Positions 1-7,986 of a stretch of 64,000 bases of DNA are shown here, piece by piece (the first letter of the stretch is position 1; every line of letters starts with the position of its first letter). The position numbers and the translations under genes are program-made. Below the pieces are notes generated by a model. That model ran no database searches and was not told the DNA's origin. It saw only the letters and a program-made list of their open reading frames with translations. The stretch is from DATAES01 sp963802415 (GTDB lineage: Bacteria; Actinomycetota; Acidimicrobiia; Acidimicrobiales; JACDCH01). The stretch is from assembly GCA_963802415.1 (NCBI GenBank), contig CAWDIH010000001.1:992001-1056000 (forward strand), read 5' to 3'.

Positions 1-31
1 CGTTCGTCGAGTTCTTAACCGCTTCGTCCGA

Positions 32-496
32 CTACGGGCCCTCGTTGGCGTTCGCGCGGCCTCGCAGGACTTCGAGCGCCTTGTCGGCGTGCTTGGCCAT
101 GCTGATCTCGCTCGCGATCACGGCCAGGATCGTCTGGTCGGTGTCGATCACGAACGTGGTGCGCTTGTTCGGTCCGAAGCCGCGCTTGACACCGAACCTC
201 GTGGCCACCGTCTTGTCGGGGTCGGAGAGCAGCGGGTAGTCGAACCCGTGCTTCTCCGAGAACTGGTGCTGCTTGTCGACGCTGTCGGCGCTGATCCCGA
301 CCCGCTGCGCGCCGACCTCCTCGAAGTCCGCCTTCAGGTCTCGGAAGTGGCAGCTCTCCTTCGTGCAGCCGTATGTCATGGCCGCCGGATAGAAGAACAA
401 CACCACCGGTCCGTTGGCGAGCAGTTCCTCGAGGCTGCGCTTGGTGCCAGTCTCGTCCGGCAGTTCGAAGTCTTCGACGTGATCGCCCACTTTCAC
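32..496 (-). CDS. bcp: Peroxiredoxin, Bcp/PrxQ type
   Basis: Thiol peroxidase of the AhpC/TSA thioredoxin fold that reduces hydroperoxides in the cytoplasm. I start it at the GTG at 496 (VKVGDHVEDF), 154 residues, which is the usual family length; an AGGAG lies about 13 bases upstream. The longer upstream reading is low-complexity Arg-rich sequence and overlaps the preceding gene. The active site reads TYGCTKESC with peroxidatic Cys44 and a second Cys49, the spacing of two-Cys Bcp proteins. The usual Pro of the TPGCT motif is Tyr here. It follows the PQQ-type dehydrogenase by 10 bases on the same strand and is probably the last gene of a three-gene transcript. Confidence 0.93.
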   Translation of the reverse strand: MKVGDHVEDFELPDETGTKRSLEELLANGPVVLFFYPAAMTYGCTKESCHFRDLKADFEEVGAQRVGISADSVDKQHQFSEKHGFDYPLLSDPDKTVATRFGVKRGFGPNKRTTFVIDTDQTILAVIASEISMAKHADKALEVLRGRANANEGP

Positions 497-506
497 GGCC
501 CGGACG

Positions 507-1754
507 CTACTCCTGCGATGACGCCGGCGGTTGTGCCGTACCGACGGCCTCGATCCGTTGGACTCCGTTCTGAGCGCTGAGTACGTAGACCTCGCCGTCG
601 GCATCCTCGCCGAACGACGAGAGCCCACCGGCCGCGAGGCGCAGGTCGGTGACTGTCACCGAGCCGTTGTCGGCACGGACCAGGCCATGGATCATTCCGT
701 CGCAATAGTCGGCGAACAGGTACGCGCCTTGCAACGCGGGGATGTCGTTGCCCCGATAGACGTAGCCGCCGGTGATCGAGCAGCGCCCGCCGGAGTGGTC
801 GTACTCGTAGATCGGAGCCACGGCGCCCGGAGGCGCTTCCGCCTTGCGGAACGGATGCGTTCCCTCGACGTCGCTCCACCCGAAGTTGAGTCCGGCACGG
901 GTGCGGGCGGGGATGAAGTCGACCTCTTCGATCGCGCGCTGTCCCACGTCGGCGATCCACAGGTCGCGCGTGGACCGGTCGAAGGAGAACCGCCACGGAT
1001 TCCGCAGCCCGTACTGCCAGACCTCGGGCGCGCCATTGACGCCGTCGGCAAAGGGATTGTCGGGTGGGATCGCATAGGGCCGGCCATTCGTGCCCGCGTG
1101 CGCCGGATCGATGCGGACGATGTCACCGAGCAGGTCATTCGGGCTCTGGCCCGAGCCACGGGGATCGCCGGCGCCGCCGCCGTCGCCCATCCCCCAGTAC
1201 AAGAAGCCGTCGGGCCCGACGACGAGTCCGCCGCCGTTGTGGTTCGGCGCGAAATCGGGGATGGTCAGCAGCATGCGTCGTTTCGTCACGTCGGCGTGAT
1301 CGCCGTCGAAGGCGATCTCGTCGAGCTGCTGGTCCTCGTTGCGGTTCGTGAACGCGACGTACAACGTGCGCCCATCCGACGCGAACGCAAGTCCGAGTAG
1401 CCCTTGCTCACCGGCGGCCGTGACGTCGTCGGTGATGTCGAGCACCGGTTCGTCGTCGAGCGAGAAGCCGTCCCCGTTCCTGCGTATGCGACGGATCCGG
1501 CCTTCCTGCTCGGTGACGTACAGGCTCGTGTCGTCACTGCGAATCGCGAACGCGGTCGGATTCGCCACGCTCGCCACCGGCGCGAGGCTGAGTTGCAGTT
1601 GCGCGAGGTCGCTGCTCGTCGCCGGAACCGAGGAGGGCGGGATCGGCGCGCTGATCGGCAGCGTGTCGTCGTTCTTCTTCAGCCGGATCACCACGAAGAG
1701 AACGACGAGCAGGACGAGGACCAGCAGTAGTCCTACCCATGCCCGTTTGGTCAT
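507..1754 (-). CDS. PQQ-type sugar dehydrogenase, membrane-anchored beta-propeller
   Basis: Protein of 415 residues of the soluble glucose/sorbosone dehydrogenase (GSDH) family. An N-terminal membrane segment (about residues 6-24, almost all Leu/Val) is followed by a Pro/Ser linker and a six-bladed propeller starting near residue 55. Family landmarks are visible: the NHNGGGLVVGPDGFLYWGMG stretch, a GLRNPWRFSFD motif and a cysteine-containing loop near YDHSGGRCSITGGY. It likely oxidises an aldose or related sugar outside the membrane with PQQ or acts as a quinone-linked dehydrogenase; the substrate cannot be told. It lies 7 bases after the thioesterase and 10 before the peroxiredoxin. Confidence 0.9.
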   Translation of the reverse strand: MTKRAWVGLLLVLVLLVVLFVVIRLKKNDDTLPISAPIPPSSVPATSSDLAQLQLSLAPVASVANPTAFAIRSDDTSLYVTEQEGRIRRIRRNGDGFSLDDEPVLDITDDVTAAGEQGLLGLAFASDGRTLYVAFTNRNEDQQLDEIAFDGDHADVTKRRMLLTIPDFAPNHNGGGLVVGPDGFLYWGMGDGGGAGDPRGSGQSPNDLLGDIVRIDPAHAGTNGRPYAIPPDNPFADGVNGAPEVWQYGLRNPWRFSFDRSTRDLWIADVGQRAIEEVDFIPARTRAGLNFGWSDVEGTHPFRKAEAPPGAVAPIYEYDHSGGRCSITGGYVYRGNDIPALQGAYLFADYCDGMIHGLVRADNGSVTVTDLRLAAGGLSSFGEDADGEVYVLSAQNGVQRIEAVGTAQPPASSQE

Positions 1755-1761
1755 GACGTGC

Positions 1762-2616
1762 TCACGGAACGACTCGGATGAGACCTTCCTGCGTCACCGA
1801 GGCGACGAGGTCGCCGTCCTCGGCGTAGATGAGGCCGCGGGCGAGGCCGCGCGCGTCGGACGTCGAGGGCGTGTCCTGTACGTAGAGCATCCACTCGTCG
1901 GCGCGGAACGGCCGGTGGAACCACATGGCGTGGTCGAGGCTCGCCATCATCAGTTGCTGGTCGGCCACCCGTCCGCCGTGCGGCAGCAGCGTGGTGTCGA
2001 GCAGGGTCATGTCGGACGCATAGGTCAGCACGCACGTGTGCAGGAGCGGATCGTCCGGCAGGGCGCCGTCGGCGCGCAACCACACCCGCTGATAGGGCGG
2101 CAGCGGCTCCTTCCGGTCCGGCGGCGACCAGTCGACGTGGCGCGTGTCGATCGGGCGAGGCCGGTCGAACCAGGGGCCGAAATCGTCCTTCCACTGCTCC
2201 CAACGCTCGCGGAAGGTGGGCAGGTCGTCGGGTCGCGGCACGTCCGGCATGGGGAACTGGTGATTGAGGCCGGCCTCGTGACGATGGAACGACGCCGACA
2301 TGTTGAAGATGGCGCGGCCGTGCTGGATCGCGACCACGCGGCGGGTGGTGAACGATTTGCCGTCGCGGATGCGGTCGACGTCGTAGAGGATCGGGATCCT
2401 TGGATCGCCCGGGCGGAGGAAGTACGCATGCATCGAGTTCACGGAGCCGTGTTCGAGCTCGACGGTGCGAGCGGCGGCCACCAGGGCCTGACCGGCGACC
2501 TGGCCGCCGAAGACGCGCTGGCGATCCTCGTCGGGGCTCACGCCACGGAAGATGTTGACTTCGATCGGCTCGAGGTCGAGGAGCGTGACGAGCTCGTCGA
2601 CCTCGGCTTGGGGCAT
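1762..2616 (-). CDS. tesB: Acyl-CoA thioesterase II (TesB family)
   Basis: Double hot-dog thioesterase that hydrolyses acyl-CoA to free acid and CoA. I start at the ATG at 2616 (MPQAEVDELV), giving 284 residues, the normal length; reading further upstream runs into the divergent glycosidase. Visible TesB landmarks are RVFGGQVAGQALVAA near the N-terminus, VNSMHAYFLRPGD, and in the second half SLDHAMWFHRPFRADEW with the family Asp and the closing VASVTQEGLIR. The first gene of a minus-strand set tesB-dehydrogenase-peroxiredoxin with 7- and 10-base gaps. A second TesB-like gene is present at 29494-30297, so the two are paralogues. Confidence 0.94.
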   Translation of the reverse strand: MPQAEVDELVTLLDLEPIEVNIFRGVSPDEDRQRVFGGQVAGQALVAAARTVELEHGSVNSMHAYFLRPGDPRIPILYDVDRIRDGKSFTTRRVVAIQHGRAIFNMSASFHRHEAGLNHQFPMPDVPRPDDLPTFRERWEQWKDDFGPWFDRPRPIDTRHVDWSPPDRKEPLPPYQRVWLRADGALPDDPLLHTCVLTYASDMTLLDTTLLPHGGRVADQQLMMASLDHAMWFHRPFRADEWMLYVQDTPSTSDARGLARGLIYAEDGDLVASVTQEGLIRVVP

Positions 2617-2660
2617 CCGCCCAGTCTGGTCGAGCCGCCGGTCTCCTAAGGTCACGACCC

Positions 2661-3833
2661 ATGTCGAGACCATTTCCTGAAGGCTTTCGTTGGGGCACGG
2701 CCACCGCGGCGCACCAGATCGAGGGTGGCAACTGGAACAACGACTGGTGGCAGTGGGAGCACACGCCCGGGTCGGGATGCGTGGAGCCGAGCGGCGACGG
2801 CTGCGACTCGTGGAACCGGTGGGCCGAGGACGTCGCACTGTGCGCCGACCTCGGGATCGACAACTACCGGTTCTCGATCGAGTGGAGCCGTGTCGAGCCG
2901 GAGGAGGGAGAGTGGTCGATCGCGGCGGTCGATCACTACCGGCGGGAGTGCGACGCGCTGCTCTCGGCCGGCATCGATCCCGTGGTGACGTTCCATCACT
3001 TCACGACGCCGCGCTGGCTCGCGGCCAAGGGAGGGTGGGCGCAGCCGTCGACGGCGGATGCGTTTGCCCGTTACTGCGAGTTCGCCGCTGGACGTCTGGC
3101 CGGATCGTTGCGGCGCGCGTGCACGATCAACGAGCCGAACGTCGTCGCGACCATGGGATATCTTGCGGGCGTCTTCCCGCCGGGTCTGCGTGACGTCGAA
3201 CTCCGACGCGACGTCAACCGCGTGTTCGTCGACGCACACCAAAAAGCAGTGGGAGCCATTCGTTCGGTGGCGCCGGACGTCCCGGTCGGACTGACGCTGT
3301 CCATGTCGGACTACCAGGCCGTCGACGGCGGCGAGTCGAAGCGCGATCAGATCCGTCGCCGCATGGAGGACGAGTTCCTCGAGGCCACCGCCGGCGACGA
3401 CTTCATCGGCGTGCAGACGTACTCACGGACGCGGGTCGGTCCCGACGGCGGCATCGGCAACGAGGAGGGGATGACCGAGTTGCCGATGGGTTACGAGTTC
3501 TACCCCCGGTCATTGGAGGCGACGTTGCGGCGGGCGTGGGAGGTGACGAAGGGAGAGGTGCCGTTGCTCGTGACCGAGAACGGGATCGGGACCGACGACG
3601 ACGAGCAGCGAATCGACTACGTGCGCCAGGCGCTCGAAGGGGTGCAGCGGGCGATCGCTGACGGTATCGACGTGCGCGGCTACACGTACTGGAGCCTCCT
3701 CGACAACTTCGAATGGGCCTTCGGCTACGGCCCCCGGTTCGGGCTCGTGTCCGTCGACCGTGCGACGTTCTCGCGGACGCCGAAGCGGAGCGCGCGGTGG
3801 TTCGCCGGTATCGCCAAAGCGAACGCGTTGTAA
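2661..3833 (+). CDS. Glycoside hydrolase family 1 beta-glucosidase/galactosidase
   Basis: Retaining beta-glycosidase, a TIM barrel of 390 residues, slightly shorter than the usual 440-470. The acid/base Glu158 lies in TINEPN and the nucleophile Glu306 in VTENGIG, the two GH1 signatures. The N-terminal signature FRWGTATAAHQIEG and the C-terminal TYWSLLDNFEWAFGY are both intact. It has no signal peptide, so it acts in the cytoplasm on imported oligosaccharides or glycosides. It is divergent from tesB across 44 bases and is monocistronic. Aglycone specificity cannot be read from sequence. Confidence 0.95.
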   Translation: MSRPFPEGFRWGTATAAHQIEGGNWNNDWWQWEHTPGSGCVEPSGDGCDSWNRWAEDVALCADLGIDNYRFSIEWSRVEPEEGEWSIAAVDHYRRECDALLSAGIDPVVTFHHFTTPRWLAAKGGWAQPSTADAFARYCEFAAGRLAGSLRRACTINEPNVVATMGYLAGVFPPGLRDVELRRDVNRVFVDAHQKAVGAIRSVAPDVPVGLTLSMSDYQAVDGGESKRDQIRRRMEDEFLEATAGDDFIGVQTYSRTRVGPDGGIGNEEGMTELPMGYEFYPRSLEATLRRAWEVTKGEVPLLVTENGIGTDDDEQRIDYVRQALEGVQRAIADGIDVRGYTYWSLLDNFEWAFGYGPRFGLVSVDRATFSRTPKRSARWFAGIAKANAL

Positions 3834-3863
3834 GGTCCCCGGACTCTTCCCCCTGACCAATTT

Positions 3864-3915
3864 CCGTTTCGGCGTTCATTAGCCACACGGGATGTGGCTG
3901 CTGCACGCCGAAAAC
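3864..3915. repeat. Hairpin repeat, family A, copy 1
   Basis: Nested inverted repeat. The outer arms are TTTCGGCGT (3867-3875) and ACGCCGAAA (3905-3913); the inner stem is AGCCACA (3881-3887) and TGTGGCT (3893-3899) around the loop CGGGA. The left half is nearly identical to the copy at 42310-42360 (27 positions, 3 differences). It lies between the stop of the GH1 gene and the start of the DUF559 gene, so it could act as a terminator, but conservation of left-arm sequence at a distant site marks it as a repeat. Confidence 0.8.
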
Positions 3916-3932
3916 AGCAGGGGGAGAGGAAC

Positions 3933-4868
3933 ATGCGCGACATCGACGGGGTCGCGGCGCAGTTGGCGCGGTCCCAGCACGGCGTGTTCAATCGAGCGCA
4001 AATGACGCGTGGCGGCGGCAGCAAGGGGGCAATCGACCATCGACTTCGGATTCGCCAGTGGGAGCGCGTTCACCCGTGCGTGTATCGACTTGCTGGTGTG
4101 CCTTTGACATGGGAGTCGCGCGTGATGGCTGCGTGTCTCACAATGGATGGTTCGGTTGCGTCGCACCTGACAGCGGCACATCTGTGGGGACTCGACGGCT
4201 ACGGACCTGGTGGCGTCGTCGACGTGACCGTGCCACGCCATGCTCGGCCACGTCATCGCCCAAGCGTCCGCTACCACGAGTCGCTTGCGTTCGAGTTACG
4301 CGGTGAGACACGACGGTTTGGCATACCGGTCACAGGACCAGCGCGCACCGTCCTCGACGTGTGCGCGGCCGTCGACGACGACTTCCGCGCACTTGCTGCC
4401 TTGGACGAAACGAGGCGTCGCACATTGGCATCCTGGGAGGAGCTGTGGGAGTGCCTCATCCTCCACGCTCGCCGCGGTCGCAACGGGATCACCCGGTTCC
4501 GTCGCGTCCTCGAGCGGCGGTGGGGGCGCTCGGTGCCGCACAACCAGTTCGCCCGCCTCGTCGAGCGGCTCTTCGAGGACGCGGGCCTCCCCGAGCTCAC
4601 CCACGAGTACGAGGTGGTGATTGCGGGGCATCGCCACCGGATCGATCTCGCCTATCCGGACCTCAAGATCGCCATCGAGCTCGACGGTCGCGGCCACGAG
4701 CTCCAGTTCGACGAGGACCCGGTACGCGCCAACCGACTCGAGACCGCCGGATGGCTCGTCTTACGGTTCACCTGGCGACGGCTGATCGAGGATCCGGGCG
4801 GCATGGTCGCGGACGTCTTCGCCGCCCGCCGCCTCCGTTCTGGCGTTCACCAGCCACGTGCGATGTAG
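3933..4868 (+). CDS. HTH (AbiEi-like) plus DUF559 endonuclease-fold protein
   Basis: Protein of 311 residues starting at ATG 3933 behind GGGAGAGGA. The N-terminal half (about 1-90) looks like the AbiEi-type winged-helix/antitoxin region (QHGVFNRAQMTRGG, VHPCVYRLAGVP). The C-terminal part (about 205-290) is a DUF559/Vsr-like domain with Asp238 in RIDLAYP and a Glu249-x-Asp251 in IAIELDGRGHE, followed by LETAGWLVLRFTW; this is a plausible PD-(D/E)xK nuclease core. Such fusions are common in actinobacteria and their role is not established; DNA repair, defence and toxin-antitoxin functions are all guesses. The final eight codons and the stop are encoded by a repeat copy, and another copy lies just upstream. 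Confidence 0.85.
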   Translation: MRDIDGVAAQLARSQHGVFNRAQMTRGGGSKGAIDHRLRIRQWERVHPCVYRLAGVPLTWESRVMAACLTMDGSVASHLTAAHLWGLDGYGPGGVVDVTVPRHARPRHRPSVRYHESLAFELRGETRRFGIPVTGPARTVLDVCAAVDDDFRALAALDETRRRTLASWEELWECLILHARRGRNGITRFRRVLERRWGRSVPHNQFARLVERLFEDAGLPELTHEYEVVIAGHRHRIDLAYPDLKIAIELDGRGHELQFDEDPVRANRLETAGWLVLRFTWRRLIEDPGGMVADVFAARRLRSGVHQPRAM

Positions 4869-4877
4869 CTAACGCAC
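4835..4877. repeat. Hairpin repeat, family A, copy 2 (diverged)
   Basis: Same order of blocks and orientation as the copy at 3864-3915: CCGTT, GGCGTTCA, AGCCAC, GATGT, GCT, GCACG align without gaps, with about ten substitutions. The inner stem is AGCCACG/TGTAGCT, which keeps five Watson-Crick pairs plus one G-U; GCGTT and AACGC form the outer arm. The TAG stop of the DUF559 gene (4866-4868) lies inside it. Confidence 0.7.
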
Positions 4878-4901
4878 GCAATTTCGTGCGAGGGTGCGGG
4901 A

Positions 4902-5558
4902 ATGCCCGCCACATTGAACCTGACGTCGGACGAGTTGTTGACGACCACGCGGGCGGTGCGGAAGCGGCTCGACTTCGATCGGCCGGTCCCGGTAGAGCTC
5001 GTGCGGGAGTCCATCGAGGTGGCGACACAGGCGCCGACGGGGTCGAACCAGCAGGGTTGGCGCTGGATGATCGTGACCGACCCGGACAAGCGCAAGGCGA
5101 TCGCCCGGATGTACCAGCAGGCGTTCGACGCCTACCGCGACATGCCCTACTACGCGGGCCGCATCTCGACCGGCGATCCCGTCCGCGACGCGACGCAGGC
5201 CCGTGTCGCCAGTTCGGCCGAGTACCTCGCCGAGCACATGGGCGACGCGCCCGTGCTCGTCATCCCCTGCCTCGAAGGGCGGATCGACAACATGCCGGGT
5301 TGGATCAGCGCGAGCTTCTGGGGGTCGCTGCACCCTGCGGCCTGGAGCTTCTGCCTCGCCGCCCGGGCCCGCCAACTCGGGACGTCGTGGACGAGCCTCC
5401 ACCTCATGTACGAGAAGGACGCGGCCGACGTGCTGGGCATCCCGTACGACACGGTCAGCCAGGGCGCGTTGTTCCCCGTGGCCTTCACCAAAGGCACGGA
5501 CTTCAAGTCAGCGCCCCGCTGCGACCTCGACGCGATCGTCCACGTCGACAACTGGTAG
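4902..5558 (+). CDS. Nitroreductase family protein
   Basis: FMN-dependent oxidoreductase of the nitroreductase fold, 218 residues. The N-terminal TTTRAVRKRLDFDRPV and the phosphate-binding APTGSNQQGWRW segment (residues about 45-57) are the family FMN site; GTSWTSLHL near residue 165 is the second flavin-contact strand. It would be cytoplasmic and NAD(P)H-dependent; the physiological acceptor is unknown. The next gene, a methyltransferase, starts 8 bases after its stop, so they are likely co-transcribed. Confidence 0.9.
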   Translation: MPATLNLTSDELLTTTRAVRKRLDFDRPVPVELVRESIEVATQAPTGSNQQGWRWMIVTDPDKRKAIARMYQQAFDAYRDMPYYAGRISTGDPVRDATQARVASSAEYLAEHMGDAPVLVIPCLEGRIDNMPGWISASFWGSLHPAAWSFCLAARARQLGTSWTSLHLMYEKDAADVLGIPYDTVSQGALFPVAFTKGTDFKSAPRCDLDAIVHVDNW

Positions 5559-5566
5559 GGCAGCAG

Positions 5567-6196
5567 GTGGACGACCGACTGCGCCGGGCCGCCGAGACTG
5601 CCCGCGGCTTCATGCCCCGGGACGAGGGTCTCGCCCTCCACGACGCCGCGGCCGGCATCACGATCGACGGTCCGATGCTCGAGATCGGGAGCTATTGCGG
5701 CAAGTCCGCCGTCTACCTCGGCGCGGCCGCCCGCCAGCAGAAGACCGTGCTCTTCTCCGTCGACCATCATCGAGGGTCCGAGGAGAACCAGCCCGGATGG
5801 GAATGGCACGAGCCCGACCTCGTCGATCCGGAAGTCGGGAAGATGGACACGCTGCCGATCTTCCGCCGCACGATTCACGACGCGGGGCTCGAAGGAACCG
5901 TGATCGCGGTCGTTGCCGACTCGCCCACGCTCGCGAAGGCCTGGACCACACCGCTCGCACTCCTCTTCATCGACGGCGGCCACGGCTCCGAGCCCGCCCA
6001 CCGTGATTACGAACTGTGGAGCCCGCACGTGAAGGAAGGCGGCCTCCTGCTGATCCACGACGTCTTCCCCGATCCCGCGGATGGTGGGCGCCCGCCGTAC
6101 GAGATCTACTGCCGCGCGCTCGAGTCGAAGGAGTTCGAGGACGTCAGCGCGACCGGCAGCTTGCGAGTGCTGAGGTCAGTCGCGGTCGAGCGCTGA
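5567..6196 (+). CDS. Class I SAM-dependent methyltransferase (Methyltransf_24 type)
   Basis: Rossmann-fold methyltransferase of 209 residues. I use the GTG at 5567 (VDDRLRRAAE), 8 bases after the nitroreductase stop. Motif I is MLEIGSYCGKSAVYLGAA (about residues 35-52), followed by the acidic motif II in FSVDHHRG and a motif-III-like LALLFIDGGHG; this GSYCGKS/FIDGGH pattern is typical of the CmcI/Methyltransf_24 group acting on small hydroxylated molecules. The substrate is unknown. Its last 21 bases overlap the convergent alpha/alpha-barrel gene. Confidence 0.85.
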   Translation: MDDRLRRAAETARGFMPRDEGLALHDAAAGITIDGPMLEIGSYCGKSAVYLGAAARQQKTVLFSVDHHRGSEENQPGWEWHEPDLVDPEVGKMDTLPIFRRTIHDAGLEGTVIAVVADSPTLAKAWTTPLALLFIDGGHGSEPAHRDYELWSPHVKEGGLLLIHDVFPDPADGGRPPYEIYCRALESKEFEDVSATGSLRVLRSVAVER

Positions 6197-7240
6197 CTCG
6201 CTGGTGTCGAGCACCGGCGGCACCACTGCGTCGTGATCGACGAACAGCGACGACGCCGGCGAACCGCCGACCATCGCGTCGGCGGCCAGCACCACCGACG
6301 CGGCGGTGTACGTCGACCGCTCACCCGCCGGGAACCGCGACTCGTCGGGGAGCACCGTCCCCGTCCAGTAGCGACCGTCGTCGTGCCGGAACTGCTGCGC
6401 CCACCCGAACAGCTCCTCGGCGGTCGAGCGATCGCCGACCCCGAGATGGGCGAGCGCGCACTCGCATGTCTCCGCCACGGTGATCCACGGCCGGTCGCTG
6501 ACGCAGCGCACACCCTTGCCCTCGAGGATGAACGTGTCTGCGCGGTCCGCCAGTCGCGCTCGGCCCTCGGAACCGCCGACGACACCCGTGAGCACCGGGT
6601 AGTACCAGTCCATCGCCCACCTGTGCTTCGGCGCGAACGCTTCGGGTTGATCCGCGATCACGTTCGCCAAACGGCCAGCGGAAAGCTCCCAGTCGGGCCG
6701 TTCGTGGCCGAGGTGCTCGGCGAGGGCGATCGCGCACCGCAACGACAGGCAGATCGACGACGAACCCGTCAGCAGCGCGAACGACCACGGGGTGCCATCG
6801 GCATGTCGGGCCCAGATGATCTCGCCTCGCGGCCGCTGCAGGTCGAGCACGAAGTCGACCGCCCGCTCGACCACGGGCCACATCGTTTCGACGAAGCCCC
6901 GGTCCCGCGTCAACAGGAAGTGATGCCATACGCCGGTGGCGACGTACGCGCATACGTTTGCGTCGAGCTTGTCCTGCTGGACGGCGTCGGCGAGGTAGTA
7001 CTGGTGCCACGCACCGTCCGGCCGTTGCGTACGGACGAGCCATGCGTACGCCGCGTCCGCCGCGTCTCGGTGCCCGCCCAACGCGAGCGCCATCGCTGCT
7101 TCGACGTGGTTCCACGGGTCAGCGTGTCCACCCGGGAACCACGGGATCATCCCGGACGGCAGCTGCCATTCGGCGATGCACTCCACGGTGCTCGCCAGCT
7201 CGGAGGACGTCACGGCGTCGGTCACATCACGCAGGTACAT
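6176..7240 (-). CDS. Alpha/alpha-barrel protein (prenyltransferase/glycosidase-like), function unknown
   Basis: Protein of 354 residues starting at ATG 7240, which shares one base with the upstream stop (TGATG). The sequence is a series of helical hairpins with repeated Trp/Gly-rich turns (QLPSGMIPWFPGGHADPWNHVEAAMAL, AYAWLVRTQRPDGAWHQYY, HDDGRYWTG), as in six-hairpin (alpha/alpha)6 barrels such as GH15-like or squalene-cyclase-like folds. No certain catalytic pair can be named. It is coupled to a SAM methyltransferase and a glycosyltransferase, which suggests glycan or glycolipid modification. Databases often label such proteins prenyltransferase; I would not rely on that. Confidence 0.75.
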   Translation of the reverse strand: MYLRDVTDAVTSSELASTVECIAEWQLPSGMIPWFPGGHADPWNHVEAAMALALGGHRDAADAAYAWLVRTQRPDGAWHQYYLADAVQQDKLDANVCAYVATGVWHHFLLTRDRGFVETMWPVVERAVDFVLDLQRPRGEIIWARHADGTPWSFALLTGSSSICLSLRCAIALAEHLGHERPDWELSAGRLANVIADQPEAFAPKHRWAMDWYYPVLTGVVGGSEGRARLADRADTFILEGKGVRCVSDRPWITVAETCECALAHLGVGDRSTAEELFGWAQQFRHDDGRYWTGTVLPDESRFPAGERSTYTAASVVLAADAMVGGSPASSLFVDHDAVVPPVLDTSESALDRD

Positions 7241-7986
7241 CACGTTGCTGCTCTCTGCGGCTTGCGGGCGTAGACGACGAGGGACTTGCCCAGGAAGGGA
7301 TTGGCGAGCCGGTCGGCGAGCTTCGTGAACGTCGCCATCGGCTGACGGCCGGCGATGTCCCAGAGAAGGACCTCGTGGTAGGCGCGGACCAACGGGTGCT
7401 CGTCGTTCGTCGGGCCGACGGCGCACTTCAACCACCAGTACGGCACGTGCAGCGCGTGCGCATGGTGTGCCCCGCCCGGACGCACACCAGCCGCCCGCAT
7501 CTTCGAACGCAGCTCGGGCTCGCTGTAGATCCGCACGTGGCCGCCGGGAACGAACGGGGCGTGGTACTGGTCGGACAAGGCCCAGCAGACGCGCTCGGCC
7601 AGCCAGGCGGGAACCGTGACGGCCATCGTGCCGCCCGGCTTCAACACCCGAGCGAGCTCCGCGAGAGCCGCCCCGTCCGCGGGGATGTGTTCGAGCACCT
7701 CGGCGGCGATGACGCGGTCGAACACCGCATCGGGAAACGGCAGTCGCGTCGCGTCGCCATTCGTGCACCCGCCCCACGAGGACGCTGGAAGAGAATCGGC
7801 CTCGGCGTCCGCAAGCGCGCCCACCATCGCCTTTACGTCCTTGAGTTCGGCCGCGTCGTAGTCGAAGGCCACGACACGAGCGCCACGGCGGAGCGCCTCG
7901 AACGCATGACGTCCGGCGCCGCACCCGAGGTCGAGGACGAGGTCGCCGGCCTCGAGCCCTATCCAGTCGTAGCGGACGGTCAGCAC
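7240..7986 (-). CDS. Class I SAM-dependent methyltransferase
   Basis: Methyltransf_11-type enzyme of 248 residues. Motif I is LVLDLGCGAGRHAFEAL (about residues 16-32); VVAFDYD is the acidic strand-2 motif, FDRVIAAEVLEHIP is motif II and LKPGGTMAVTVP motif III. The C-terminal half contains the Trp/Tyr-rich lid (HVPYWWLKCAVG) seen in lipid- and glycan-modifying members. It overlaps the glycosyltransferase upstream by 7 bases and shares TGATG with the gene downstream, so translation of all three is probably coupled. Confidence 0.88.
   Translation of the reverse strand: MLTVRYDWIGLEAGDLVLDLGCGAGRHAFEALRRGARVVAFDYDAAELKDVKAMVGALADAEADSLPASSWGGCTNGDATRLPFPDAVFDRVIAAEVLEHIPADGAALAELARVLKPGGTMAVTVPAWLAERVCWALSDQYHAPFVPGGHVRIYSEPELRSKMRAAGVRPGGAHHAHALHVPYWWLKCAVGPTNDEHPLVRAYHEVLLWDIAGRQPMATFTKLADRLANPFLGKSLVVYARKPQRAAT

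Noticed and set aside
1..31. End of an upstream gene
   Set aside because: Only 31 bases precede the peroxiredoxin stop; no frame can be supported.
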